Source of the DNA: Cephalothrix simula
Taxonomy: Eukaryota > Nemertea > Palaeonemertea > Archinemertea > Cephalotrichidae
Reading direction: 5' to 3'
DNA: 11,493 bases
NCBI GenBank assembly: GCA_035591015.1
Contig: JAXIUW010200288.1
Location: 1 to 11,493, forward strand
The position numbers and the translations under genes were made by a program. Shown here in pieces: positions 1-8,503 of the stretch (position 1 is the stretch's first letter; each line of letters starts with the position of its first letter). The notes below the pieces were generated by a model that did not search any database, was not told the origin of the DNA, and saw nothing but the letters and a program-made list of their open reading frames with translations.

Positions 1-660
1 TATTCATGAATAGTGCAAAATTGTGTCTAAAATGCGTCTCAAAACACCCCTAATTGCGCGAATTTTAATTATTCACCCCCCCCCCCCCATCACCTCCGCT
101 TCGCTACGACCCTGCTCAAAAGTACTCTACTAAATTGGGTATTTGACATAGAAATATTTAAAGGATTTTGATGCGGTTTTTTTGTATGAAAGAAAAGAAA
201 ATTCCCCGTCGGTCGAGTGTTCATCCAATATTTTTGGTCGAGTGTAAAGGGGCAAAAATTAAATTCAAAAATCGGGGAGATTTTAACATCTGACTTTAGA
301 CCCCCCTGATATTACTCCCTGTTTCAGCGGGGTCCGGATTGAGATTCCGAAATACCCTTACTGAAGGGATAAATATTTAGAGGTAGGTATATTTTTAAGA
401 TTCAATAAATTCAATAAAAAAGTATAGCCACATTTAACTTTATTTAGACTCCATTAGTCAGGGATACTTGTCCATGCATTTATTTGGATTTTTGAAGCCT
501 TTATGAGAAACTTTTGGCGGAGGCGGGGCAAACTTAATACGAAACACAAAACAAAAATAAAAAATTGTCGCAGAAATTGCCATTTTACAGTTTTATTTTC
601 GAAAAACAGATTGCACCATAAAATTTCTATCTTTGGGGTAGGTATATACGACGCAGTCAA
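1..660. other. Non-coding AT-rich region with C13 run
   Basis: No convincing coding frame. It has a run of 13 C at 76-88 and a 10-base direct repeat GGTCGAGTGT at 211-220 and 236-245. A consensus-like CAA|GTAAGT donor sits at 658-666 on the plus strand, but no exon-like sequence leads into it. Confidence 0.5.
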
Positions 661-664
661 GTAA

Positions 665-955
665 GTTTCTCATTCACAGGCTGAGGGAATTTAAGATTTA
701 TTATTCCATGGACAAAATATTATTTACAAAAAGTTTTTTTTAAAAACTAAGAAAATATAAAAACAAGGCTATAATACAAAATTTAAAATTTTTTGGAAAC
801 ACTGGAACTGAAAGGGGAGAGTAAATAATGCTATTTAATAGCTTAGTAAAATTATTTAATTAATTTATGATCATTTATACTTTTTGACAGTGGAAATAAT
901 TAAAATACATAGGTTATCAATTACAATTACTTGAATTAACCTGTGAATGAGATAC
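665..955. repeat. Pair of 16-base inverted repeats bounding 291 bp
   Basis: GTTTCTCATTCACAGG at 665-680 is matched by its reverse complement at 940-955 at 15 of 16 positions; the inner 13 are perfect. The interior is very AT-rich and has no coding frame. It could be a MITE with short terminal inverted repeats, but no target-site duplication is evident. Confidence 0.45.
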
Positions 956-1171
956 AAAAAAAAGACATTAATTTATTAGTTTACTATATACAATAATTTG
1001 TACAAACTTAAATACAGACTATATCTGGCTCAGACTAGTTTAATAAATTATTAAATAAAATACTGAGATATTTAACTTCATACCCCTGTGTACATTGCAA
1101 CCAAAAAGTTTATTAACTTCACTAAAACAATAAAATACAACTTATTAACAATTCATCAATTACACTACTAA

Positions 1172-1337
1172 AGAATCCCAAATTTAACTGCCAAAGCCAA
1201 ATTAAAGCAGGGCCAAGCCAAGTTTAATGGCATATTGCGTGTAGGAGAGTATAATATTAAAAGTCTATAATAAGATCTAAGGCAAGAATTTTATATGAAT
1301 ATTGAGACAGAACACACAATTGTAAATTTGGGATTCT
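1172..1337. repeat. Pair of 15-base inverted repeats bounding 166 bp
   Basis: AGAATCCCAAATTTA at 1172-1186 is the exact reverse complement of 1323-1337. The interior is non-coding and not strongly self-complementary. A MITE-like element is possible; no target-site duplication is clear. Confidence 0.45.
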
Positions 1338-1490
1338 AATTGTCAATCTTAAAAAGGAGTAATTCAACTTCAGTAACTTTAAAACCATGCAAGATTTGCA
1401 GGATTATAAATCCAAAACCTTATTATCTTATTAAGTTCAATCATAAGAATTTATAAGCATATATTTAAAAGTTAATCAAGTAATTTCTGT

Positions 1491-1549
1491 TTATGAGCGT
1501 TTTGTCAATGATAACTTATGTAGATTAACTTATGACAGAACGCACATAA
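1491..1549. repeat. Hairpin with 17-base arms
   Basis: Bases 1491-1507 pair with 1533-1549 at 15 of 17 positions (TTATGAGCGTTTTGTCA against TTATGTGCGTTCTGTCA on the opposite strand), leaving a loop of about 25 bases. No gene is nearby to suggest a role; it may be a fold-back remnant. Confidence 0.45.
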
Positions 1550-2077
1550 TTATCTTTTTAAGGCGTCCACATTGCCCTTTTTGTACAAAACGAATAAAAA
1601 TTTAAAAAGTTTTGATCAAAAATTTTCTGCGTTTAATCGATAGTTAACATCTAAATATATACTAGTAGTAACATTTAAGCTCAATATTGATTTTTACAAA
1701 AAAACTTGATTACAAAACTAGGCTTTTAAGATATCTAGGCATAAAAACAATTTATTGACATTTAAAAGACCATTAAACGCCAAAGTATATAAAATTAAAT
1801 TAGTAGTTTAAACATGAAAGCATTTTATTTCAATTAAGTAGTTCTAAATTGGGATTACAGTAGTCATAAGCAGATGGTTTTGAATTCCAGTAGATAGACT
1901 TAATTTTAATCTCAAACTTAGTGAACTTCCATCTTTAAAAGTTGAATCTTTAACAATAAGACTTGTTCCCGTGGAAATTTCTTTATAGCAAAGTGAAAGT
2001 TGTTTCACAAACCACACAAAAAGGCTCACCATTCAATAGCCCATGTTTTCAGCTTTCTGAAAATTTATAAAAAAGTC

Positions 2078-2208
2078 GGTGCCTATTGTCATCGTTATGA
2101 GAAAAATCCAAATCCCGGCCAAAAAATACCCTTAAAGGTGCCCTTTGTCATCGTTTAGAGAAAAATTCAAATCCCGGATGCACCCAGCAAGCCAAAAATT
2201 CCCTTGAC
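2078..2208. repeat. Diverged tandem duplication, about 59-bp unit
   Basis: Unit 1 (2078-2136) begins GGTGCCTATTGTCATCG and unit 2 (2137-2208) begins GGTGCCCTTTGTCATCG. Both continue through GAGAAAAAT.CAAATCCCGG to a CCAAAAA...CCCTT end. Unit 2 has about 13 extra bases after the CCCGG. Non-coding. Confidence 0.7.
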
Positions 2209-2426
2209 TTCACTGGCAATAAAAACGGGAACGAAACTAAGATGGCTACCGAATCGTATGAATTTTTTTGTGAAAGGCATCATAAATACCTTTCATGATG
2301 AGCGCGGATTGTTGATCTATCAAAAACATATCCAAAATGGAAGGAGGGATTTTTTTATATTTGAAAATTTGACTGGGTCCTTTCTACGACTGTAGGTCGA
2401 CTCAAAAATTTGGAGCGTTCAAACTT

Positions 2427-2510
2427 CATTTCATGGTGCCGCCATTTTAGGCTAGGGGCCGGCCGTATTAAAGTTCACCACGTCATAAAATATGGCGGAC
2501 CTATGAAAAG
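2427..2510. repeat. Short imperfect inverted repeat around GCCGCCAT
   Basis: TTTCATGGTGCCGCCATTTTA (2429-2449, imperfect) faces TAAAATATGGCGGACC...GAAAA (2486-2510) as its reverse complement with a few mismatches and gaps. The loop holds a GC-rich GGGGCCGGCC. Probably a small fold-back remnant. Confidence 0.4.
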
Positions 2511-2575
2511 TGAGCAGACGATATTTGACTTTTAAAAAACTAGTAAATTTAAATGTACGTATCTCATCATCACTA

Positions 2576-2681
2576 TAGGACCTAAATCATGTCAATCCTC
2601 ATTTCCAGGAATAGGCTTTAAAAGGAGTACGTGTATTTCTTAATTTTACCGAGAGGGTGTCTTCGTAGATTTTAGGTCCTA
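2576..2681. repeat. 13-base inverted repeat bounding 106 bp
   Basis: TAGGACCTAAATC (2576-2588) is matched on the opposite strand by 2668-2681, with one extra T in the right copy. The interior shows no gene. It may be a small terminal-inverted-repeat element. Confidence 0.4.
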
Positions 2682-2782
2682 ACAACTATTTTCCCAATTT
2701 CCCTATCATCTGATCATAGACCTTGACCAAAAGATTTTAACATGATGACCTTGAAATTAAAATAGTTTGAGGATAGGAGACT

Positions 2783-2918
2783 AGTACTGACAGTACTGAT
2801 TGTTTAAAATGGTCAATGTACACTCAATATATGATGATGATAATATTAAAAGATATCATTTAAACAATCAATTTGATTGGCAATTAAAATGCCGGTCATT
2901 AAAAATGAAGGTCGGCAT
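2783..2918. repeat. Cluster of nested small hairpins
   Basis: Four self-complementary blocks lie close together. AGTACT is repeated at 2783-2788 and 2792-2797 around GAC. GATTGTTTAAAATG (2798-2811) pairs with CATTTAAACAATC (2857-2869). CAATCAATTTGATTG (2865-2879) is a 15-base odd palindrome. ATGCCG...CGGCAT spans about 2889-2918 as a 30-base hairpin. Together they look like one or more decayed fold-back elements. Confidence 0.45.
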
Positions 2919-3103
2919 ACTATCTCCATATCTCTACAAATATACATAGAGTGTAATACAGTTGTTGGTTAAAATTATCCTGATACCAGCACAGTCAAAA
3001 AATAAAATTTTTATCTTAATAAGTCCTTTATATGTACGTCATACATTAACATTCATGTAACCATCTGTGTATAGGAGGCCAGGGTCTAGAAGCGTGGGTA
3101 TCG

Positions 3104-3181
3104 ATCCCGATCCCGCCAAGGCTAAAAATGAGATATCCCGATCCCGGCAAGGCTAAAAATGATATATCCCGATCCTGCTAG
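3104..3181. repeat. 31-bp tandem repeat, about 2.5 copies
   Basis: Units at 3104-3134 and 3135-3165 share ATCCCGATCCC.GCAAGGC-type sequence followed by TAAAAATGA.AT and differ at only two or three bases. A partial third unit runs to 3181. The GATCCC/GATCC theme continues in degenerate form to about 3235, and an inverted relative of the TAAAAATG block appears near 3267-3282. The GC content is well above that of the surroundings. The minus-strand Gly/Ile/Ser-rich frame here follows from the repeat. Confidence 0.75.
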
Positions 3182-3300
3182 ATTGCCGGAGATCCTGGCA
3201 ACCCATCCCGCCACCCCGATCCCGATCCCATAAGGCCCATTTTCAACGGAACCCGACCCCGGCTGGGCATTTTTGGCCATATCCCTATACCGTTTTGACC

Positions 3301-5091
3301 CCTTCCATACCCTCATATAGGTCTAACCTTACATGCTGTTCCTAACCTGTCAAAAATATTAAGTCTATCCGCTGTCTATCAAATATCGTAAAAACGGATA
3401 AATATGCATGTATTTTTTAAAATATATCAATTGATATCATTTAAATACTGTTTGATCCTGTTTTTAATATTTAATATAAAATGACGCATATAATAAACCC
3501 ACATGTTTAGAATAAATTCCATTTTTAATAAGGGTTTTAATTATTAAAAACCCATACATTGCATACATGATAGGATACTTTTTATTTTATGTTCCAAAAC
3601 AAATTTAAGAAATTTTAATTCCAGCCTAAATTTTCACCACAATTTTTATTGACCAATTCGACCTGAATTGATAAAAAAATTTACTTGAAAGTCTCAAATC
3701 TCCTCTTGATATAAGAGGAGAACATTTTCAAAGGAGAAAAATAATAGTCTTGTAAAATCAAAAATTTAAAATGACTATAGCACTGAATTAAAAAACAGCA
3801 ATAAATCAAAATGTTATATTCGAGACTTCCTTGTTAAACCGTTAAAATTTTATGGGCTTTGAAATTTAACCTAAAAAGTTAGGCCAACCCTTTAGCTCAA
3901 AAAACATTAAAAACGCTGATCTACAATAGAATTCGAAAAAATACTTTGGTGTTATCTCAGACAGCATATTTTAATATTTACAATGACTCATTCAATTCAC
4001 ATGTGACAGTCACCAGACAGTATTTTCATTCTGAATAAGAAATAGGTAAATACATTTATAACCTGTCCAGGGTAAAGTATTGTATATATTGTTTATTGTG
4101 GCAGATGTTTTAAGCATATGGAACGTATAATGTTTATGATTGTTTATTAAAATTAGACTTGGGTTTAGTGCATGCCCGGGGCCCAGAGCCAATGTGTACT
4201 CGTGGACATTCCAAGTAGCGGAAGATTATCCAGAAAAAAATATAATAAAGTTTATCTTTTTGATTCTTGAAAAGCTCGACACCCAAAATCATGAAGCTCT
4301 TTCAAATTGGTAAGGACAAGGTCGGAATATTTGAGATTGTTCCTGAAAGGGCCCCCGACCTACAAGGGTGCACCAACCTGCCAATCCAGTATCTTCAAAC
4401 TGGAATGCAATTCATCATTTTAGGCTATTTTAAAATCCAATAATCTAGCCTCATTTCTAGGAAGGTTATTTTTCAGTTGCAGACATTCCAGAATAAGATT
4501 CTAGACACAAAAATAGCTTTCCGATTTCAATTGATAAATGCTTCCCTTAAGAATGCCAAGGTTATATTACCAAGGTTAGGGTTACTAGGTTTCATGATAG
4601 GGGGTTAATGGGATAATTTTAGGGAAAGTTCTCCCCCTAATGATGGTTTGACAGCCCTATTTGTTACGAAAGGTACATCTATTATGCAGCAATCTTTCTA
4701 CTCCTCGAAACGGGCTCGAAACTTATCAGAAACGGTTGCTATAGTAACCCAATTCATCAGGGAGATGTGGAAAAACGCTTTTTGCAGTCTTTTCATATAG
4801 GCAAATAGACAGAATAAGTATAGAGAAAGACATTACACCTAGACTGATATGGGCAAGAGTACAAATTACTTGTTTCATGTTTTGAGTTAGGTGTTTCAGG
4901 CAAGGGATAAAACTTGTTAGATAAAAAGAAACAAATATATAGAATACTAACATATAAATTAACAAAAGATTAATTGGTATAAAAATCCATGGTCAAGGTT
5001 AATTTTAAACACCAAAAGTATCACAAGTAAAATAAAATGCTTTCATATTTCATAACATAACATTTTTGGAAATTTAAAATTGTCAATTCCA
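3301..5091. other. Long non-coding stretch
   Basis: Apart from the hairpin at 3699-3721 and a short duplication of CCAAGGTTA near 4556-4590, I see nothing recognisable on either strand. The open frames here are short and of low-complexity composition. Confidence 0.5.
3699..3721. repeat. Small perfect hairpin
   Basis: TCTCCTCTT and AAGAGGAGA form a 9-bp stem around a 5-base loop (GATAT). It is isolated in non-coding DNA with no run of T that would suggest a Pol III terminator. Confidence 0.5.
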
Positions 5092-5581
5092 TTTATTTGG
5101 GTACATTACATCAAAGTATCCCGACTGATTTTAAAAACATCAGACAAGGCTCATGCATTCCTTTAAATAAAGCTCACATCTAGTCTTCTTAGCTTCTTAA
5201 AGGTTGAGGGAAGGTTTAAAACCTATATGGACTTCGAGTACAGCAATATCTCCTAACCAGAACAGAATCACTGTTCCTAAAACAATCATTAGTTCCGTAT
5301 CGTCTCCCCTGGTACCAGAATTATCAATGCCAAGGAATATTATTTAGGCGGCAGTGCTGATCAGCTGATGATATGGTAGACAATAATAAAATATATTTAC
5401 ACATCCAACAATTTTTTGAAATCACCTACGCGAGTGAAATGCATTTAAGAAGCCGCCATAATGATGTAACAAGCCAAGCTAGAAAACGCACCACTGAGAC
5501 GCCCTTGATTGTAGATTGTTGAATAATCCAAATTTTACAAATCCGAGCCACTTTATTAATAATAATCATACTCCCAGTGCA
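5092..5581 (-). other. Probable 3' UTR of the paralemmin-like gene
   Basis: No open frame of note is present on the minus strand just after the TAG at 5582. The minus strand carries AATAAA at 5557-5552, only about 25 bases past the stop, and again at 5097-5092. Either could be the polyadenylation signal. The second would give a UTR of about 500 bases, more usual for an animal gene. The stretch includes a perfect 10-bp ATCAGCTGAT palindrome near 5360. The end point is a guess; transcript data would fix it. Confidence 0.35.
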
Positions 5582-5972
5582 CTACATAACTACGCAACAA
5601 GCACATTTCTTTTTTTCTTTCAATTTAACATGTTCTACTTGCATACTATTGTCAGCATCCTTTACTTTTACAACACTAACTTCCCCTTCAACAGGGTGTG
5701 TAACTGATGCACTAACGCAGTTATCAACTTTAATATCATGTAACATAACACCACTGCTGTTTTGATTAGCGTCTATTTTTCCTTTTTTTGGCGACGCGTG
5801 ATTATCAGAAGTATTAACAGCATTTATAAAGTTGTCCGTTTCATCTGCGTTTTCTTTCTCGGGGTCGTCTATGACAACTTGAGTCCGAGATATCGTCGAC
5901 CTCCGAAGCATTTCTTCGGCCTCCTTACAGAGGTCACCATCAGGCTGGAACGGGTTATCACGGCTTTCCATG
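5582..5972 (-). CDS. Last coding exon of a paralemmin-like prenylated protein
   Basis: Seen: after a strong 3' splice site the frame stays open for 129 codons from the ATG at 5971 to a TAG at 5584-5582. The exon starts one base before that ATG, so the previous exon should supply two bases of a split codon. The reading also extends upstream through the intron to 6022, but that part (MHSLYPRC...) is mostly polypyrimidine tract and unlikely to be coding. Numbered from this Met: an NPF tripeptide at residues 6-8, a predicted amphipathic helix around 13-24 (DLCKEAEEMLRR), an acidic, low-complexity, probably disordered middle, then KLKEKKKCACCVVM. The last four residues, CVVM, form a CaaX box with a lysine cluster and two further cysteines. 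Known: vertebrate paralemmins end in a similar basic, multi-cysteine CaaX tail that is prenylated and palmitoylated and holds them at the plasma membrane. Inferred: this is the C-terminal exon of an invertebrate paralemmin-like gene. The ATG could also start a short isoform. The family call rests mainly on the tail. Confidence 0.72.
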
Positions 5973-5996
5973 CTGAAAAAGCAACAAAAGAAATGA
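5973..5996 (-). promoter_or_regulatory. 3' splice site (intron acceptor)
   Basis: On the minus strand a pyrimidine-rich run, broken mainly by G residues (TTTCTTTTGTTGCTTTTTC), ends in CAG immediately before the exon base at 5972. This is a textbook acceptor. It explains why protein-like sequence begins abruptly at MESRDNPF. A possible branch point is a TTAAT some 45 bases further upstream, but it is not distinctive. Confidence 0.7.
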
Positions 5997-6049
5997 TTAC
6001 AACGAGGATACAGGGAATGCATTAACGCTAACTGTCTGGCCTGGTATTA

Positions 6050-6076
6050 AGCAGTTCGTGAATTTCACGAACTGCT
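6050..6076. repeat. 27-base perfect palindrome in the intron
   Basis: Two 13-base arms (AGCAGTTCGTGAA and its exact complement) surround a single central T. It lies about 75-105 bases upstream of the acceptor of the paralemmin-like exon, on the intron side. It could form a stable hairpin in DNA or pre-mRNA, or be the remnant of a small fold-back insertion. The reverse-complement match is perfect over all 26 paired positions. Confidence 0.7.
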
Positions 6077-6231
6077 AACACAAATAAATGATATTTCATA
6101 GAGCACTTTAAGATTTTCATCTGTGAAACATCAGACTAACTACATGTATCCTATTTTGGATTTGGAAATAGCATTTTGCGTTTTTGAAATCCTCTAAAAA
6201 GGTGGCGTTATTACATCATTCTCAAAGAGCA

Positions 6232-6779
6232 CAACTGGTGCTTGTGCCATAGGCACCGCGGTAACAACCTGCTTCGGGAGAAGATCTTTTTTCGAAGAAA
6301 AAAGATAAGGATTGCAACATAGGCTTTGCAATAGAAAACTTTATATTAAGCACATTGAATCCATACTGTGTGCAAACTAGAATAGCTGTGAGGGTCAGAT
6401 ATGGCTCATTTGAAGCAAAACTCATGGCGAATTAGTATGGATATAGGTTTTATAGACTTATCCAGTTTTTCTTAATTTTGAATAATTCATGAAATATTGG
6501 AGCTAAAATAGTTGCTATTTTTAGAGCATGTTTTCATGAATTATTTAAAATCTAAGAAAAACCGTTTAAGATAAGGCAATAAAACCTATATCCATACTAT
6601 AAATTCGCCATTAAAATAAAATGAGCCATATCTGACCTCACAGCACACAGTATGGATCCAAAGTGCTTTAATATAAAGTGTTCTATTGCAAAGCCCGTGT
6701 TGCAATCCTAGTCTTTTTCTTCGAAAAAAGATCTCCCGGAGCTGGTTTTTACCGGGGCCTATATGGCTTGTGCACTTGT
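6232..6779. mobile_element. Long fold-back (snapback) repeat element, about 550 bp
   Basis: The left arm (about 6232-6494) and the reverse complement of the right arm (about 6531-6779) align along nearly their whole length. Blocks around AGATCTTTTTTCGAAG, GGATTGCAACA, GGCTTTGCAATAGAA, ATCCATACTGTGTGC, TCAGATATGGCTCAT and ATGGATATAGGTTTTAT match with only scattered differences. The right arm lacks about 12 bases present near 6376-6390. The spacer is about 36 bases and contains its own small hairpin (CTAAAATA...TATTTTTAG). A nested hairpin with 10-bp arms and a 3-base loop lies at 6284-6306. No transposase or clear target-site duplication is visible; a run of alternating TA follows the right end. 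Best read as a non-autonomous fold-back DNA transposon or a local inverted duplication. A 67-codon open frame in the left arm is a by-product. Confidence 0.75.
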
Positions 6780-7939
6780 TATATATATAGCTGCTAAATT
6801 TCTGGTAAAATTGATAAAAATTACAGAAAAATGATTGTTTAAAATTGATGAAAATTCTATCAAATTAAAGAAGTTCACAACAGATTATTAAAATTATTAA
6901 AGTCGTACATCAATTTCAATTACACCATTTTCTTTTACAAAACATCATTACAAGGCAATTTAATGACACAAAATACATAAAATTACACATGTAATACAAA
7001 ATAATAATACAAAATGGCTGGGATGCAAATGTTGATTGGATATGATGATACCTGATGATACCATCATAAAATTTGTTGGATCATTCTTAATGATAGGCGC
7101 GCAAAGACATAAAAGAGCAAAGTCTTTTTAAAGGTTGTACACAGATATAATCAAGTAATTCTTGTACCTTAATTTACTTACCCCAAAGTTTTAAACAAGT
7201 ATAGAGATACAAACAATTATCCTAAGTTAGATAGGGAATATGTAATCACCCTATTCGCCTACTCTGAGATCATCGGAATGAAAAGTATTCGAAATATACT
7301 ATGGAACATGGAACAACTTCACAGTGTTCCCTAACTAAATAGAAAAATACAAAAAAATTTCAGACGTTTTTCATCGTAAACAACTTCATCGTTCCTATCT
7401 TAACTTCCTATAACAACTAAATTATACGTGCTATATAGACGTCAGAACATAGTAAATTTTGATAAAACATGTATTGATAAACCATTCATACAATAAATAT
7501 AAAACTGTAATTCAATCAATTGTTACGGTGTCTTAAAAACTCAAGAATCGTAACAGTAGGGAACATACACCAAGAACATACCTAGAGTAAACTATCGGTG
7601 CGGCTGGGATTTTATAACATGATACCTCATGGAAGGAGGACATTCATCCATGGAGCATTGCATGGAGGGGACACTCATCCCTAGGCTTCTTTCGTCGAAA
7701 TTATACAAAGTATTCAGCCCCGGACAGGTATCCATTTAGCATCGGTAAATACAGATCACTCATTCACGTGTGAATCACAGTCCCTAATCGTAATGGGTCC
7801 CGACCTGCAAGCCTCCTCACTTTATTTTCGAGGACTTTTCTATGTTCCTTGATAAGCAAGTCCTTATTATCTTTTTCCTCCTTAATATTGCTCCCGATCT
7901 ATTTCCTATTTCTTCCAGCTCACTCAACCTTCTTTCTGA
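6780..7939. other. Non-coding AT-rich stretch, probably intronic
   Basis: It begins with a short TA run (6780-6788). A CACGTG E-box core lies within ATTCAC/GTGAAT arms at 7762-7775. A 7-base TGTTACG/CGTAACA inverted pair lies near 7520-7556. A pyrimidine-rich segment occupies about 7800-7930. No coding exon is recognised. Confidence 0.4.
7628..7680. repeat. Short tandem duplication, about 33-bp spacing
   Basis: CATGGAAGGAGGACATTCATCC (copy 1 ends at 7649; imperfect) is followed by CATGGAGGGGACACTCATCC at 7661-7680. The two differ by a few substitutions and a short deletion. It lies in a somewhat GC-richer patch before the open frame at 7940. Confidence 0.5.
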
Positions 7940-8212
7940 GCCTTAGTTGTAAGGGAATGTGAGTCCAAGACAACAACAACATATGATGTGCAGTGGGCGG
8001 GGAGTTCTCGAGCTAAATCAGATTCAGATTACCTCACACCATGGCTCACTTCTTTCGGCAGCCGAGAAATTGAAGATACACCGACTGAAGCTCCGATTCT
8101 CGAAGATTTTTCAAGAATACGGAAGCAGCCCAATAAAAGAAGTGGCCCTACAAGTTTTCATTATGGAACTGGTATACCCATTGGCATCCATAACATTTTG
8201 AATTATCATTGA
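7940..8212 (+). CDS. Unrecognised open frame, possible exon or element fragment
   Basis: This frame is open from just after a TGA at 7937-7939 to a TGA stop at about 8210-8212, about 90 codons, with no ATG near its beginning. The predicted peptide reads as fairly ordinary protein: QWAGSSRAKSDSDYLTP, then EIEDTPTEAPILEDFSR and GPTSFHYGTGIP. Its composition is more balanced than the AT-rich flanks. A pyrimidine-rich tract ending TTCTTCCAG lies near 7918, but the TGA at 7937 breaks this frame after it. A moderate donor, CTG|GTATAC, sits near 8168. A neighbouring frame is open over part of the same DNA, so codon bias cannot settle which is real. I do not recognise the family. An internal exon, a decayed transposon fragment or chance are all possible. 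Confidence 0.22.
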   Translation, partial: ALVVRECESKTTTTYDVQWAGSSRAKSDSDYLTPWLTSFGSREIEDTPTEAPILEDFSRIRKQPNKRSGPTSFHYGTGIPIGIHNILNYH

Positions 8213-8503
8213 TTCAAAAAGTTTTACATCACATACTTGCCATAAATATCTGAAAAATTCTTAGTCTGAAAGGCTTTGGTAATTCATCATGTAATTTTTT
8301 GACATTAATTCAGTAAGCGGCAAGAATCAACCAACGTATAGTGAAAAATTGGTTTCCGTCTGGAGCCACATAAGTGGTTGGTTTTATTACACTCACCATT
8401 CCGTATTCATCTGAGACTTGACGCAAATCTGGCAAATGCGACAAAATACGAGACCTATATGCAAATGTTTCATGAAATGAAATGTCATCCGTTTCGCTAT
8501 TTT

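Noticed and set aside
454-660. Phe-rich minus-strand frame
   Set aside because: Its composition is as expected of AT-rich DNA, and it has no splice or domain support.
3122-3316. Gly/Ile-rich minus-strand frame
   Set aside because: It is produced by translation of the 31-bp tandem repeat and its relatives.
4726-4965. Hydrophobic minus-strand frame resembling membrane segments
   Set aside because: Long hydrophobic runs are common in chance frames of AT-rich DNA; there is no family resemblance and no splice context.
5972-6022. Upstream extension of the minus frame (MHSLYPRCNHFFCCFFS)
   Set aside because: It is encoded by the polypyrimidine tract and acceptor, so it is most likely intron.
5762-6025. 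Plus-strand open frame of 87 codons
   Set aside because: It lies antisense to the paralemmin-like exon. The minus reading explains the splice site, the stop and the CaaX tail; the plus reading shows no family features.
6222-6425. Minus-strand frame in the fold-back arm
   Set aside because: The matching copy in the other arm is broken by indels, and the peptide has no recognisable character.
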